Shown here one piece after another: positions 5,619 through 13,234 of a DNA stretch of 14,516 bases. The stretch is taken from positions 1 through 14,516 of the forward strand of contig JAEWMO010000018.1 of the NCBI GenBank assembly GCA_023457135.1, given 5' to 3'. The translations under genes were made by a program, and so were the position numbers. The DNA is from Methanobacteriota archaeon (GTDB taxonomy: Archaea; Halobacteriota; Methanomicrobia; Methanomicrobiales; Methanoculleaceae). How positions within the stretch are numbered: position 1 is the stretch's first letter; every line of letters begins with the position of its first letter. The notes under the pieces are model-generated. The model was not told where the DNA came from. It worked only from the letters and a program-made list of their open reading frames with translations, and searched no databases.

Positions 5619-7732
5619 AGCAGTCCACCAGTTGATTCTGTTTTGGTCTTCTCAGTGAGCTGGGAGCATGCCCGAATGAAGTCGTCACCAAAAAGCGGTT
5701 CCCTGAATTTGAACGACCGACCATCGACCTCCACGAACTCTTTGCCGAGGATCTTCTCGAGTTTTGCAGGAGCGTCGTAGAAGTACTCCTGAAGCAGTGG
5801 GAGAATCTCGTGATACCAGGTGAAGGCAAGCGATTCTGTTGCCTCGTCCACATTCGTTGCCTCACTCATACGCATGAGATAACTGTGTCCGATCTGATGA
5901 TCTCTATCATAGAGTGTGGTTATCTGCTGGTTGATGTAGGAGAGGAGATCGATCGAGAGTGAGTAAATCTCTTGCAGATCTGCATCTTCACTCGTGAGAT
6001 TTTGTTTAAGCGCTCCGTAATCCGGCATCAACTCGATGAACCCGAACCGCCGGCGGAGAGCGACATCGATGAGGGCAATACTCTTGTCTGCCGTGTTCAT
6101 GGTGCCGAGGATATAGAGGTTCGGTGGGATGCCAAAGGAGGTCTTTGAATACGGCAGCGTCGTGACCATCTGGTTCTTTGCGAACAACCGTTTGTCAGCC
6201 TCGAGAAGTGTGATCAACTCTCCGAAGATACGAGAGATGTCCCCCCGGTTGATCTCGTCTATCATCAGGTAAAACGGGACGGCGTCAATGTGCTTTCTTG
6301 CTTCCTGTTCCTCGTCAGGATGCAGTGTCGGCATCTTTCCTTTCTCGTACCAGTCCTTCTGTATCCCGGCCTTTTGCATAAGGGCATTGAAGGCCTCCCG
6401 ACAGAGCCGCTTGAAGATCCCCTCCTGGATCACGTACTGAATCTGCCCTTCGTCTGTGTTGACCGGCCGGAGCCCCTCGATGAACTCTTCATATGAGAAG
6501 GACTGATGAAAAGTGACGAATTCATAGGGTTTGATTGTCTCGTCTTCCTCAGTAAACGTCAGGTGCAACTCATCGGGATTGACATGTGCGAGAGAGAGCA
6601 ATTGGAGTGCTTCATTATAATCGAGGGGAAAGAGCGTTCCACGAAGGTTTACCCTGATCGGCGCTGCGTCCGAGAGGAGAGCATCGGTTTTTATTGTCTG
6701 CCAGTCGGGGCCTTCGACTCGCTTAATGCCTCTAATGGAGACTTTCGGGTAGCCGTCAGTCCCAGGCTCTTTTCGAACGCATTGAGCGATTGCATAGACT
6801 TTGTGATATTTCTTTCCGGCGTAGACGAAGATAATATCATCCTGTTGAATCTCTTCAAATGCACTTCTGTATTTCCCGGGCCAGAGTTCTGTCTCTTCGT
6901 TCCAGAGATTCTCTGGATCCCATTTTTCGGGGTTAATAGTGAGCCAGAAGAATTGCGTGTCTTCCAGAATGTTTTTTTTCTTGACTGTTGTTGTATTGTG
7001 CTGCTGAACAAATTCCTTAACTGCCCATGTCTTCCCTGTTCCCGGAGGACCGTAGAGGATGATCTGATTTTTCCTTTTTAATAACGATTCCAGTCGTTCA
7101 AAATGCGGATTGATCACTTCTCTTACTCCATTTGACATGAGCTGATATATAGTCTCAAAATCGTCTTTGGAAAGTTCAATGATAGTTTTTTGCCAGTTCC
7201 CTTTCGCTGATGCGGGTTTGTTTACTTCATCGCCGGTAATTATCCAGCCTACGTCGCGGTAAAATGGTTGTTCTAATTGTGTGTTAATTTTTACAGGCGA
7301 CTTCACGATGCCGATACCAAGGATCTTCTTCATGCCCTTATTCGCAACGATATAATCACCCACCCTCACTTCATGGGTGAAGTTCCAGAGCATTTCGGAC
7401 TGTATTTGAAAGGCTCCCGGCTTTCGGAGGTAATCATAATCAGGATTTGTTAGGTTCTCGTTGGCGATTTTCTGCATTTCCTGTCGAAATGACTCAAGGT
7501 CTGGAGCGTTCTGGAGTCTTTCGAAATAGTACTCTGTAAGTTCTGTATAATTTACACTCGCGATGCCCTGAGGAACCCATATGGTATCCCAGTGCACTGC
7601 GTTCCAACCTGGGGCCACCTTCCAGTAGCGTGCACTCTTTGTGGCTTCACGTTTGGAAAGTATCGCCTCTGGTTCGATCTCCGCAAGTGTCTGAAGCACA
7701 TGCTCACGCGTAATGCTTTTTGGAATTCCCAC
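5615..7732 (-). CDS. mcrB: McrB-type GTP-dependent restriction motor with EVE/PUA-like domains
   Basis: This 705-residue AAA+ GTPase of the McrB family powers McrBC cleavage of DNA with modified bases. The Walker A motif GPPGTGKT is at 228-235, Walker B with FYLMIDEINRGD at 487-498, and the McrB signature MNTADKS at 545-551, followed by ALRRRFGF. The N-terminal ~200 residues include a PUA/EVE-like module (about 105-190, GDYIVANKGMKKILGIGIV) that probably reads modified bases. A second EVE-type domain (about 260-345, FFWLTINPEKWDPENLW, then YAIAQCV) is inserted between Walker A and Walker B. I chose the GTG at 7732 because GGAGAT lies seven bases upstream; an ATG at 7740 is out of frame. The stop overlaps the mcrC GTG. 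All motor motifs are intact, so this subunit looks functional even though its partner is rearranged. Confidence 0.9.
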   Translation of the reverse strand: MGIPKSITREHVLQTLAEIEPEAILSKREATKSARYWKVAPGWNAVHWDTIWVPQGIASVNYTELTEYYFERLQNAPDLESFRQEMQKIANENLTNPDYDYLRKPGAFQIQSEMLWNFTHEVRVGDYIVANKGMKKILGIGIVKSPVKINTQLEQPFYRDVGWIITGDEVNKPASAKGNWQKTIIELSKDDFETIYQLMSNGVREVINPHFERLESLLKRKNQIILYGPPGTGKTWAVKEFVQQHNTTTVKKKNILEDTQFFWLTINPEKWDPENLWNEETELWPGKYRSAFEEIQQDDIIFVYAGKKYHKVYAIAQCVRKEPGTDGYPKVSIRGIKRVEGPDWQTIKTDALLSDAAPIRVNLRGTLFPLDYNEALQLLSLAHVNPDELHLTFTEEDETIKPYEFVTFHQSFSYEEFIEGLRPVNTDEGQIQYVIQEGIFKRLCREAFNALMQKAGIQKDWYEKGKMPTLHPDEEQEARKHIDAVPFYLMIDEINRGDISRIFGELITLLEADKRLFAKNQMVTTLPYSKTSFGIPPNLYILGTMNTADKSIALIDVALRRRFGFIELMPDYGALKQNLTSEDADLQEIYSLSIDLLSYINQQITTLYDRDHQIGHSYLMRMSEATNVDEATESLAFTWYHEILPLLQEYFYDAPAKLEKILGKEFVEVDGRSFKFREPLFGDDFIRACSQLTEKTKTESTGGLL

Positions 7733-7740
7733 CTGCCCAT

Positions 7741-8034
7741 CTCCATGGTTCTATAACAGGGGATGCGGTGCATCAATATTTAACTGCTTTGAAATCCTTT
7801 TTTTTGCCTTACTGGGCTTGTTGGATCTTTTTGATCTCTTTAAGGTTCTTTGAGATAGAGTTGTCTGGTTTGAGAACAGAGTAGACTGAATTACAGTACT
7901 CCCATTATAGTCGTGTACTCGTCTCGGGACATTCGCATTCTTTTTTGCTTCAGACCACGAAAATTACACTCAAATACTTCTATTGATCATACAGATTGTA
8001 AGACATCTAGGGGTTGCTAAAGAGGTTCAACAGG
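7741..8034. promoter_or_regulatory. Divergent intergenic region between mcrB and dam
   Basis: This ~290-base AT-rich gap separates mcrB (-) from the methylase gene (+). On the - strand TTAAATATT (7775-7783) lies about 47 bases before the mcrB GTG and is a good box A candidate. On the + strand AAATACT (7972-7978) lies about 57 bases before the dam ATG and is a weaker one. T-rich runs (7799-7806, 7941-7946) occur in between. Three GATC tetramers lie in the region (two near 7825-7840 and one near 7985), potential substrates of the adjacent methylase. I see no gene inside. Confidence 0.5.
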
Positions 8035-8979
8035 ATGAAGGTTCAGAATGCCAAGCCGTTTTTGAAGTGGGCTGGTGGAAAAGGCCAGTTGTTAGAGGAA
8101 TTTGAGACTCGATTTCCCCTAGAAGTGAAAGAGGGCCTTGTAGATACGTATGTTGAGCCGTTTGTAGGTGGAGGAGCGGTCTACTTCTATATAAACAACA
8201 ATTACACCTTTGATGAGTGTCATATTTTTGACGTAAACGAAGAGCTTGTGCTGGCTTATACTGTTGTCAAGAATGATGTTGACGAACTCATTGAACTACT
8301 GAAAGATATGGAAACGGCATATCTGAAATTAGATCCTGATAAGAGACAAGAGTTGTTTTACGAAGTCCGTAACAAATTCAACGAGTTTAAGGCCTCTATT
8401 CAGTGGCAGAGATACAGTAGAGCGTGGGTCCAGAGAGCGGCAGATCTCATATTTCTCAATAAAACTTGCTTCAATGGCCTATTCCGGGTCAATTCGAAAG
8501 GCGAGTTCAACGTGCCTTTTGGTCGGTATAAAAACCCAAAAATACTGCATAAAGAAGTGCTCCAGAGCGATTCGGTTCTCCTCGAAAATACGAACATACA
8601 TCTTGGTGACTTCTCGACATGTGCTCAGTATGTCGATGAGAGCACGTTCGTTTACTTTGATCCACCCTACAGACCTCTGAATCAGACTTCGAGTTTCACC
8701 TCCTACTCCAAGGATGGTTTCGGAGATGATGACCAGAGACGCCTTGCTGAGTTTTTCCATACTCTGGATTCAAGAGGAGCGAAGTTGATGCTAAGCAACT
8801 CGGATCCTAAAAATGAAGATCCATCCGATCATTTCTTCGAAGATCTCTATTTAGACTATCACATTGATCGGGTTTCGGCTCGTCGTGCAATTAATTGTAA
8901 TGGTGAGAGGCGGGGCGAAATCAATGAATTGATAATAACCAATTACAAAACTGGAAGAAACGATCTTCCGGTGCTTTGA
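8035..8979 (+). CDS. dam: Dam-family DNA adenine-N6 methyltransferase
   Basis: This 314-residue type II modification enzyme transfers a methyl group from SAM to adenine. The SAM-binding motifs are FLKWAGGKGQLL (9-20) and VEPFVGGGAVYF (40-51). The catalytic motif DPPY is at 209-212, followed by RPLNQTSSFTSY. The block NKTCFNGLFRVN, then GEFNVPFGRY, is typical of Dam, DpnII and MboI methylases, which modify GATC, so GATC is the likely but unproven target. I chose the ATG at 8035, seven codons after a TTG, because GAGGT at 8023-8027 is correctly spaced and the family begins near this point. The stop overlaps the start of the endonuclease gene (TGATG), giving tight co-expression. Lower GC than the flanks suggests transfer. 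Confidence 0.92.
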   Translation: MKVQNAKPFLKWAGGKGQLLEEFETRFPLEVKEGLVDTYVEPFVGGGAVYFYINNNYTFDECHIFDVNEELVLAYTVVKNDVDELIELLKDMETAYLKLDPDKRQELFYEVRNKFNEFKASIQWQRYSRAWVQRAADLIFLNKTCFNGLFRVNSKGEFNVPFGRYKNPKILHKEVLQSDSVLLENTNIHLGDFSTCAQYVDESTFVYFDPPYRPLNQTSSFTSYSKDGFGDDDQRRLAEFFHTLDSRGAKLMLSNSDPKNEDPSDHFFEDLYLDYHIDRVSARRAINCNGERRGEINELIITNYKTGRNDLPVL

Positions 8980-10289
8980 TGGGAAAAAACGACGAGGCAT
9001 GGCAAAACGTCTTTGATAATCTCAAACTTCTGGAAAAAATCAATAATAATGGGTTTGTCTATGTTACAGCTGATGAACTGAAAGAGAACAGTGGCAGTCA
9101 TCGTGAACCCCGGCTGATGGCAAAGCAGGATTCCCTGAGTTTACGGCCTACGATTTTTAAAAAGCATGATCTCTCTATTTTTCCTGTCGACAACGGCAGG
9201 TACATCATTTTCAAAGACGACACCCAGCAAAGTTACTATTCGTGCGGCGCTTCGCTGGATAGTGCCTTAATCACAGAATACGTCCCTAGGGCTGAAATTC
9301 AGAATTTTAAGACGCTTCAGTTAAGTACGATTTCAAGCGAATCCCAAGCAATCGATTACGCCTATCTTGTATCCCTATTGAAGACGTTTACCCGTGAATC
9401 AGAGTTATTTTTGACTATTCGTGGGAGATTACGTTCAAACGAGTTCAATTTCCGTCTGCCCGGGTACGACCATCGTGTCGATGTATCAGGAGTTCAGATT
9501 GAGGTTGATGCTGGTTTCGAGAGCCAGAATAAGATATATATCCTGGAGGCCAAAATCGGGAGGCGGGATGACTTCCATATCCGACAGCTCTACTACCCGT
9601 ATCGAGACTGGTCCATCCGGACAGGCAAAGAGGTTGTTCCAATATTCTTTATTTATACCAATGGAACTTTTTATCTGACCGAATTTAGGTTTGGTGATGA
9701 ATTTGGGGATTTGGAAGTTGTTCGGTCTCAGGGATTTGTAGTTAACGAACCTGCTAAGCAGATCATTAATCTCAGTGAGCTCGTCAGAACGGTCTCGGTC
9801 GCTAGCGAAGAGCCTCAAGGTGTTCCATATCCTCAGGCAAATGACCTTGACAAAGTCATAGACCTCGTGACCAATTTTGAAGAGGATATCCTCAATACAA
9901 AGGAATCCATTTCTACTTTCTTTGACTTCGATGAAAGGCAGGGGGATTACTATGCCAATGCTGCTATCTATCTTGGATTCTTGAAACGTGACGATGACAG
10001 GGGAAACACATTTGAACTCACTCCTCTTGGCGAAACATTACGACGCTACAACAACCGGAATCAGAGGAATCTGTTATTACTCAAGCAGGTTCTGGCAAAA
10101 CCCACCTTCAATACATTACTCCATGATCTTATCCAACTAAATTGCAACCTTGAAAGATTGAGCCTCGCTCACATTGCAGATGTTATTGAGGCGAACACTA
10201 CGCTATCCGGGAAGACGCTACGCAGAAGGGCTTCAACTGTTAAACGATGGTTCCAGTGGATCTGTGATAACGTTGAATTCACATTCTGA
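8979..10289 (+). CDS. Type II restriction endonuclease, PD-(D/E)XK fold, partner of the Dam methylase
   Basis: This 436-residue protein has its ATG overlapping the methylase stop. The N-terminal region (residues 1-85, with HREPRLMAKQDS and IFKKHDLSIFPV) resembles the type II enzymes I recall as DUF6997-like. The nuclease core is at 165-210: VDVSGVQIEVDAGFE, then IYILEAKIG, then HIRQLYYPYRDW. This gives a putative acidic residue (Asp177 or Glu175) and a Glu190-x-Lys192 catalytic pair. Residues from about 300 to the end look like a winged-helix module (YYANAAIYLGFLKRD, then FELTPLGETLRRYN), perhaps for DNA binding or regulation. The methylase protects the host; this enzyme would cut unmethylated DNA. 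Recognition of GATC is inferred from the partner. No frame damage is seen, so the pair is probably active. Confidence 0.82.
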   Translation: MGKNDEAWQNVFDNLKLLEKINNNGFVYVTADELKENSGSHREPRLMAKQDSLSLRPTIFKKHDLSIFPVDNGRYIIFKDDTQQSYYSCGASLDSALITEYVPRAEIQNFKTLQLSTISSESQAIDYAYLVSLLKTFTRESELFLTIRGRLRSNEFNFRLPGYDHRVDVSGVQIEVDAGFESQNKIYILEAKIGRRDDFHIRQLYYPYRDWSIRTGKEVVPIFFIYTNGTFYLTEFRFGDEFGDLEVVRSQGFVVNEPAKQIINLSELVRTVSVASEEPQGVPYPQANDLDKVIDLVTNFEEDILNTKESISTFFDFDERQGDYYANAAIYLGFLKRDDDRGNTFELTPLGETLRRYNNRNQRNLLLLKQVLAKPTFNTLLHDLIQLNCNLERLSLAHIADVIEANTTLSGKTLRRRASTVKRWFQWICDNVEFTF

Positions 10290-10314
10290 GAATGAGTTCA
10301 GTGAGTAAAGTTCA

Positions 10315-10320
10315 TTTTTT
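10315..10320 (+). terminator. T6 tract after the endonuclease gene
   Basis: A run of six T residues lies about 25 bases after the endonuclease stop. Oligo-T alone can end transcription in archaea. The hairpin at 10345-10374 lies just beyond and may back it up. Confidence 0.45.
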
Positions 10321-10344
10321 GCTTCTCTGTAGATCATGGAGCCT

Positions 10345-10374
10345 AGTAAAAGGGGTTTGAACCACCCCTTTACT
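10345..10374. terminator. Stem-loop between convergent genes
   Basis: AAAGGGG (10349-10355) and CCCCTTT (10365-10371) form a perfect 7-bp stem around a nine-base loop. The stem extends by three further pairs past one bulged A at 10348 (AGT/ACT). It includes the stop codon of the SMP-like gene and lies between that gene (-) and the endonuclease gene (+), so it probably serves as a two-way terminator. Confidence 0.6.
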
Positions 10375-10498
10375 TGCTCTTTGAATTTTTCGACGCTGCT
10401 GCCTGAGCACGTGCTTTAAATTCCTGGTTCGTCCCGGTTTTGTCCGCATGCGCCTGAATCCGGCTTGCTGCTTTCGGTGTCATTGACTTTTCTGTCAT
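10370..10498 (-). CDS. 42-residue SMP-like (seed maturation protein domain-like) small protein
   Basis: This very small gene begins at the ATG at 10498 and ends at the TAA at 10372-10370. The product contains MTPKAASRIQAHADK, then NQEFKARAQAAASKN. This is the pattern MTPxxAxRIQ followed by FxARAQxAA seen in short SMP-domain proteins of plants (PF04927) and many archaea and bacteria. It is hydrophilic, rich in Ala, Lys and Ser, and probably unstructured. A strong ribosome site, GGAGATGA (10506-10513 on the - strand), lies seven bases before the ATG, which supports translation. Candidate box A elements lie at 10521-10530 (CGTTATAGTG) and 10543-10552 (CTTATATC). Function is unknown; stress or desiccation roles are suggested for the plant relatives only. 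Confidence 0.75.
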   Translation of the reverse strand: MTEKSMTPKAASRIQAHADKTGTNQEFKARAQAAASKNSKSK

Positions 10499-10542
10499 GT
10501 CTTTCTCATCTCCTTTGTTACACTATAACGTCCCCTTTAGAG

Positions 10543-10553
10543 AGATATAAGTT
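10543..10553 (-). promoter_or_regulatory. Box A candidate for the SMP-like gene
   Basis: On the - strand the sequence reads ACTTATATCTC about 50 bases before the SMP-like ATG, a good archaeal TATA box. A second A/T element at 10521-10530 is closer (about 28 bases) and would imply a nearly leaderless message. The ribosome site favours the upstream one. Confidence 0.45.
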
Positions 10554-10578
10554 AAATCTGAGTGTAAATTGCGGCTTT

Positions 10579-10602
10579 TTGCACTTTACCGGTAAAGCGC
10601 AA
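10579..10602. promoter_or_regulatory. 24-bp near-perfect palindrome, probable operator
   Basis: The left arm TTGCACTTTACC (10579-10590) and right arm GGTAAAGCGCAA (10591-10602) match at 11 of 12 positions. The half-site CTTTACC recurs at 10612-10618. The element lies between the divergent promoters of the SMP-like gene and the winged-helix/glycosylase gene, about 35 bases upstream of the latter's TATA box. It is a natural binding site for a dimeric regulator, possibly the winged-helix protein itself (inference). Confidence 0.65.
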
Positions 10603-10633
10603 TACACAAAACTTTACCCTTCAAGAGGGGTAG

Positions 10634-10645
10634 AATATTATTATA
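10634..10645 (+). promoter_or_regulatory. Box A promoter, likely leaderless, for the winged-helix/glycosylase gene
   Basis: AATATTATTATA is centred about 26 bases before the ATG at 10666. That spacing puts transcription start at or next to the start codon, and the lack of a good ribosome site fits a leaderless message. Confidence 0.55.
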
Positions 10646-10665
10646 GGCTTATCGGCGGGCATTGC

Positions 10666-12789
10666 ATGAATACCGGGGCGAAATTGAGCAAAAAACAATG
10701 GTCTATTCTGAAGTATTTCATCGAGCAGGAAAGTGCGTGCATGGGTGCCTGCAAGGAGGGGGCGCCCCTCCGCCGGTTCAAGACGATCGCGTACAGGATC
10801 GAGCAGGAACTCGGTATCAGTCGCGTCGGTGCCAGGGACATCTGTGAAAAATTAAGAGATTACGGATTTTTTGAATCGACAGAGGAATGGTCAGATCATC
10901 AGCGCACCACCCATTACGCACTTCACCCGAAGCTTTCTCTGCCGTGCATCCGGCTGCTTGTCCTCGGCATGCGTGACTTCTACAGCCTGCCGGAGCAGAT
11001 TGCATTCATGGACCTCGCATATGTCGGGCACCAGATCGATCTCGCGCTGGTCAACAATATCTTGGCAGAGAAGGGTGTGTCCATCACCCGTTCAATCGAC
11101 ATACTGGACTGGGATCCGCGGGAGGTGCCTGGCATCGCCGCCACCTGCGACTACATCAACGGGGAAACCTTGCAGGCCATCAATCATGAGGAGTTTGCGC
11201 GAGGAGAGATCGCACAGGCGGAGGCTCGTTCATCTGATTTTTCGTCATTCCTGCTCCAGCCGGTCTATGTATTATCCTTTCCCATCGTCCCCACTGGATT
11301 GTCACCTGCCGAGCGATTTCTCAGGGTTCAGGAGAGGAATAGAGATTTCTTCGATGAGAATCCCGACCTTGTGAAGTTCCGGAGCGGGTTTGATCAGCCG
11401 TATGGGGACTTTCTCACGAAGCGCCTCTTGACACCCATTCTCGCGCTCATCCGGATATCACCGTCGGCACTCTGCGAATTCGTTTGCGGCACCTGGGAGT
11501 CGTTTGATATACGATATGCATATGGCATCATTATCACTCCGCCTTGGGGCAGTGGAGTTCCCTGCAACCTGCTCTTTTCGCTGGTCGCACTTGCTGTCGC
11601 GGACATATCCCGAACAATGGAGATCCCGCGATCAAGCATGGTCGAAGATGCCTTCGTCCGTTCTGGCCTTCCAGGCAGCACGTCGCAGAAGAAGGGGGCC
11701 CTGCTCGTCCTGTGCCTGACTGACGGCTATGATCTCTGTTTCGATTACCACTTCTCGACGCGGAAATTGTCGCCCGATCGACGGCCCTCGATGGAGCCGT
11801 CCCATACCGTTAGTGTTACGTATTCATTTCGTGATGATGGAGGAGCTTCTCAGAACCGTCTCTGCCACAGTGCAATTCGCGACCCTCTCCGCTTCCTTAC
11901 GGAACTGCGGAACACGAAGAACTTGGTGTCACATCACCTGCAACGGATGTTTTCCAACCGGATGAGAAACCTGGTGCAGTATTACGATCCAGAGAAGGTG
12001 CCGTCTTACCGGTTCATGGAATGCCTTATCGAGGAAATAAACCATGTTCTCCTTCGAGAGGATTTCTTCGATCTGGAGCTCTTCTCACGGTCAAAAGTTT
12101 CAAAGGAGACGCTGGAGTTTGTTGGTCACATCCATAAGTATGACTCTGATTCTTGGATCTGGATACAGAGGACAAACCGATACTTGTTTGATGAGGCGTA
12201 CTTTGGATTGATAGAGGACAGCCGAGATCCAGATGCCGGAATAAAGAAACAGTCGTTCGAGCCGGTTGTCGATGAAAAATCCCTTGTCCTCGTTATTGGG
12301 ACGTTTCCAAGCAAATCTTCGCTGGTTGACAGGGAGTACTACGCAGATCCTGACAATATGTTCTGGAAGGTGATGGAACAGTTGTGCAAGATCCCCAGTG
12401 ACGCGACATATGAAGAACGGCTTGCTGCTCTCCGCTCCAACTACATCGCACTCTGGGACCTGCTCACCTGGGCGGTTTGTGACGGGACAGTGCGGCACTC
12501 GATTGTTGATTATGCGTTCAACGACATCGTCGGGCTCCTGAAGCAGTATCCGAATATTAGGGCAATTGTGCTGAACGGTATCGGCGAGCAGTCGCCGGAG
12601 AGATGGCTTGAGGAGTACCGCAAAGGGTTGTCGGAGGAAGACCGGCATGTCCTGGAATCACGGCATATCGAGGCGGTCATCTGCTCAGGACCAGAGAACC
12701 GGGGAGAATTCGAGCGAAAACGGCTTGAATGGCTGGAAAAAGTTTGGGGTAGAGTCTATATGTACGTAAACCCGAAAAGCATCCCCTGA
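10666..12789 (+). CDS. Winged-helix / unknown / UDG-superfamily (hypoxanthine-DNA glycosylase-like) fusion protein
   Basis: This is a 707-residue multidomain protein. Residues 5-90 form a likely winged-helix DNA-binding domain (LSKKQWSILKYFIEQE, then IAYRIEQELGISRVGARDI). Residues 95-530 are a large unrecognised region, mostly mixed helix and strand, with no membrane segment. Residues 530-695 match the HDG/Mug-like branch of the uracil-DNA glycosylase superfamily: LVLVIGTFPSKSS, then REYYADPDNMFWKV (motif 1 region, 540-568), then YIALWDLL and the block FNDIVGLLKQYPNIRAIVLNG. The usual second motif LPSTSPA is altered to ICSGPENRG (672-680). I chose the ATG at 10666 because a TATA box lies 26 bases upstream and the winged helix starts just after it; the frame extends to 10465, but that part looks non-coding. 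The neighbours are restriction systems. It could sense or remove damaged or modified bases; its role is unknown. Confidence 0.8.
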   Translation: MNTGAKLSKKQWSILKYFIEQESACMGACKEGAPLRRFKTIAYRIEQELGISRVGARDICEKLRDYGFFESTEEWSDHQRTTHYALHPKLSLPCIRLLVLGMRDFYSLPEQIAFMDLAYVGHQIDLALVNNILAEKGVSITRSIDILDWDPREVPGIAATCDYINGETLQAINHEEFARGEIAQAEARSSDFSSFLLQPVYVLSFPIVPTGLSPAERFLRVQERNRDFFDENPDLVKFRSGFDQPYGDFLTKRLLTPILALIRISPSALCEFVCGTWESFDIRYAYGIIITPPWGSGVPCNLLFSLVALAVADISRTMEIPRSSMVEDAFVRSGLPGSTSQKKGALLVLCLTDGYDLCFDYHFSTRKLSPDRRPSMEPSHTVSVTYSFRDDGGASQNRLCHSAIRDPLRFLTELRNTKNLVSHHLQRMFSNRMRNLVQYYDPEKVPSYRFMECLIEEINHVLLREDFFDLELFSRSKVSKETLEFVGHIHKYDSDSWIWIQRTNRYLFDEAYFGLIEDSRDPDAGIKKQSFEPVVDEKSLVLVIGTFPSKSSLVDREYYADPDNMFWKVMEQLCKIPSDATYEERLAALRSNYIALWDLLTWAVCDGTVRHSIVDYAFNDIVGLLKQYPNIRAIVLNGIGEQSPERWLEEYRKGLSEEDRHVLESRHIEAVICSGPENRGEFERKRLEWLEKVWGRVYMYVNPKSIP

Positions 12790-12835
12790 TACAGATCCAT
12801 CCTGTCCGGCCTGCACGAGAAGCAGCACTGCGGCA

Positions 12836-13234
12836 TTCATCGCGCTGGGCGAGCGATTGGAGAAGATCAGGAAACGCCACGAACAGAGTTTTCTCACCAG
12901 CCTTGAGTTCCTGAAAGCGATTCTTGAGGTGGCCAGGGATGTGGTCGAGGCCGAACGGGAAGTCGATCCGGAAAAAGAACGCGATTAGGCCAAAGAAGCG
13001 CTCACCGAACTCTTCAACGAGGCAAATAACACTGGAACTCATATCATCGCCGAGTGCATTGTGAACGATATCGATGGGATTGTGCAGAAGGTACATTTCC
13101 CGGACTGGCAGCATACCTCACAGGGCGAACGACTCGTGCAGAAGGAACTTCGCCGTACTCTACTCAAGTACAAACTTCATACCGACCAGGAGCTCTTCGA
13201 TCGGGCCTATGCCTACATTCGACAGTATTACTAA
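12836..13234 (+). pseudogene. hsdR: 3' remnant of hsdR (type I restriction motor/nuclease subunit)
   Basis: One frame from about 12836 to the TAA at 13234 matches the C-terminal helical end of HsdR: ALGERLEKIRKRHEQSFL, then LEFLKAILEVARDVVEAERE, then IIAECIVNDIDGIV, then ELRRTLLKYKLH and the terminal DQELFDRAYAYIRQYY. An in-frame TAG at 12986-12988 stands where the family usually has a sense residue. The ~900 residues with the nuclease and helicase motors are missing, and no start codon precedes the fragment. It lies 46 bases after the glycosylase-fusion stop. With the hsdM fragment at 3937, in the same orientation, it marks the right edge of a type I locus whose middle has been replaced. Confidence 0.8.

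Noticed and set aside
10465..10665. N-terminal extension of the winged-helix/glycosylase protein
   Set aside because: The frame is open, but this stretch holds the SMP-like promoter, the palindrome and the TATA box; the encoded residues look random, and the ATG at 10666 fits a leaderless start.
12986..12988. In-frame TAG in the hsdR remnant as a pyrrolysine codon
   Set aside because: The gene lacks most of its length and a start, no pyrrolysine genes are visible, and the ICMT-like fragment carries a similar TAG; ordinary decay explains both.
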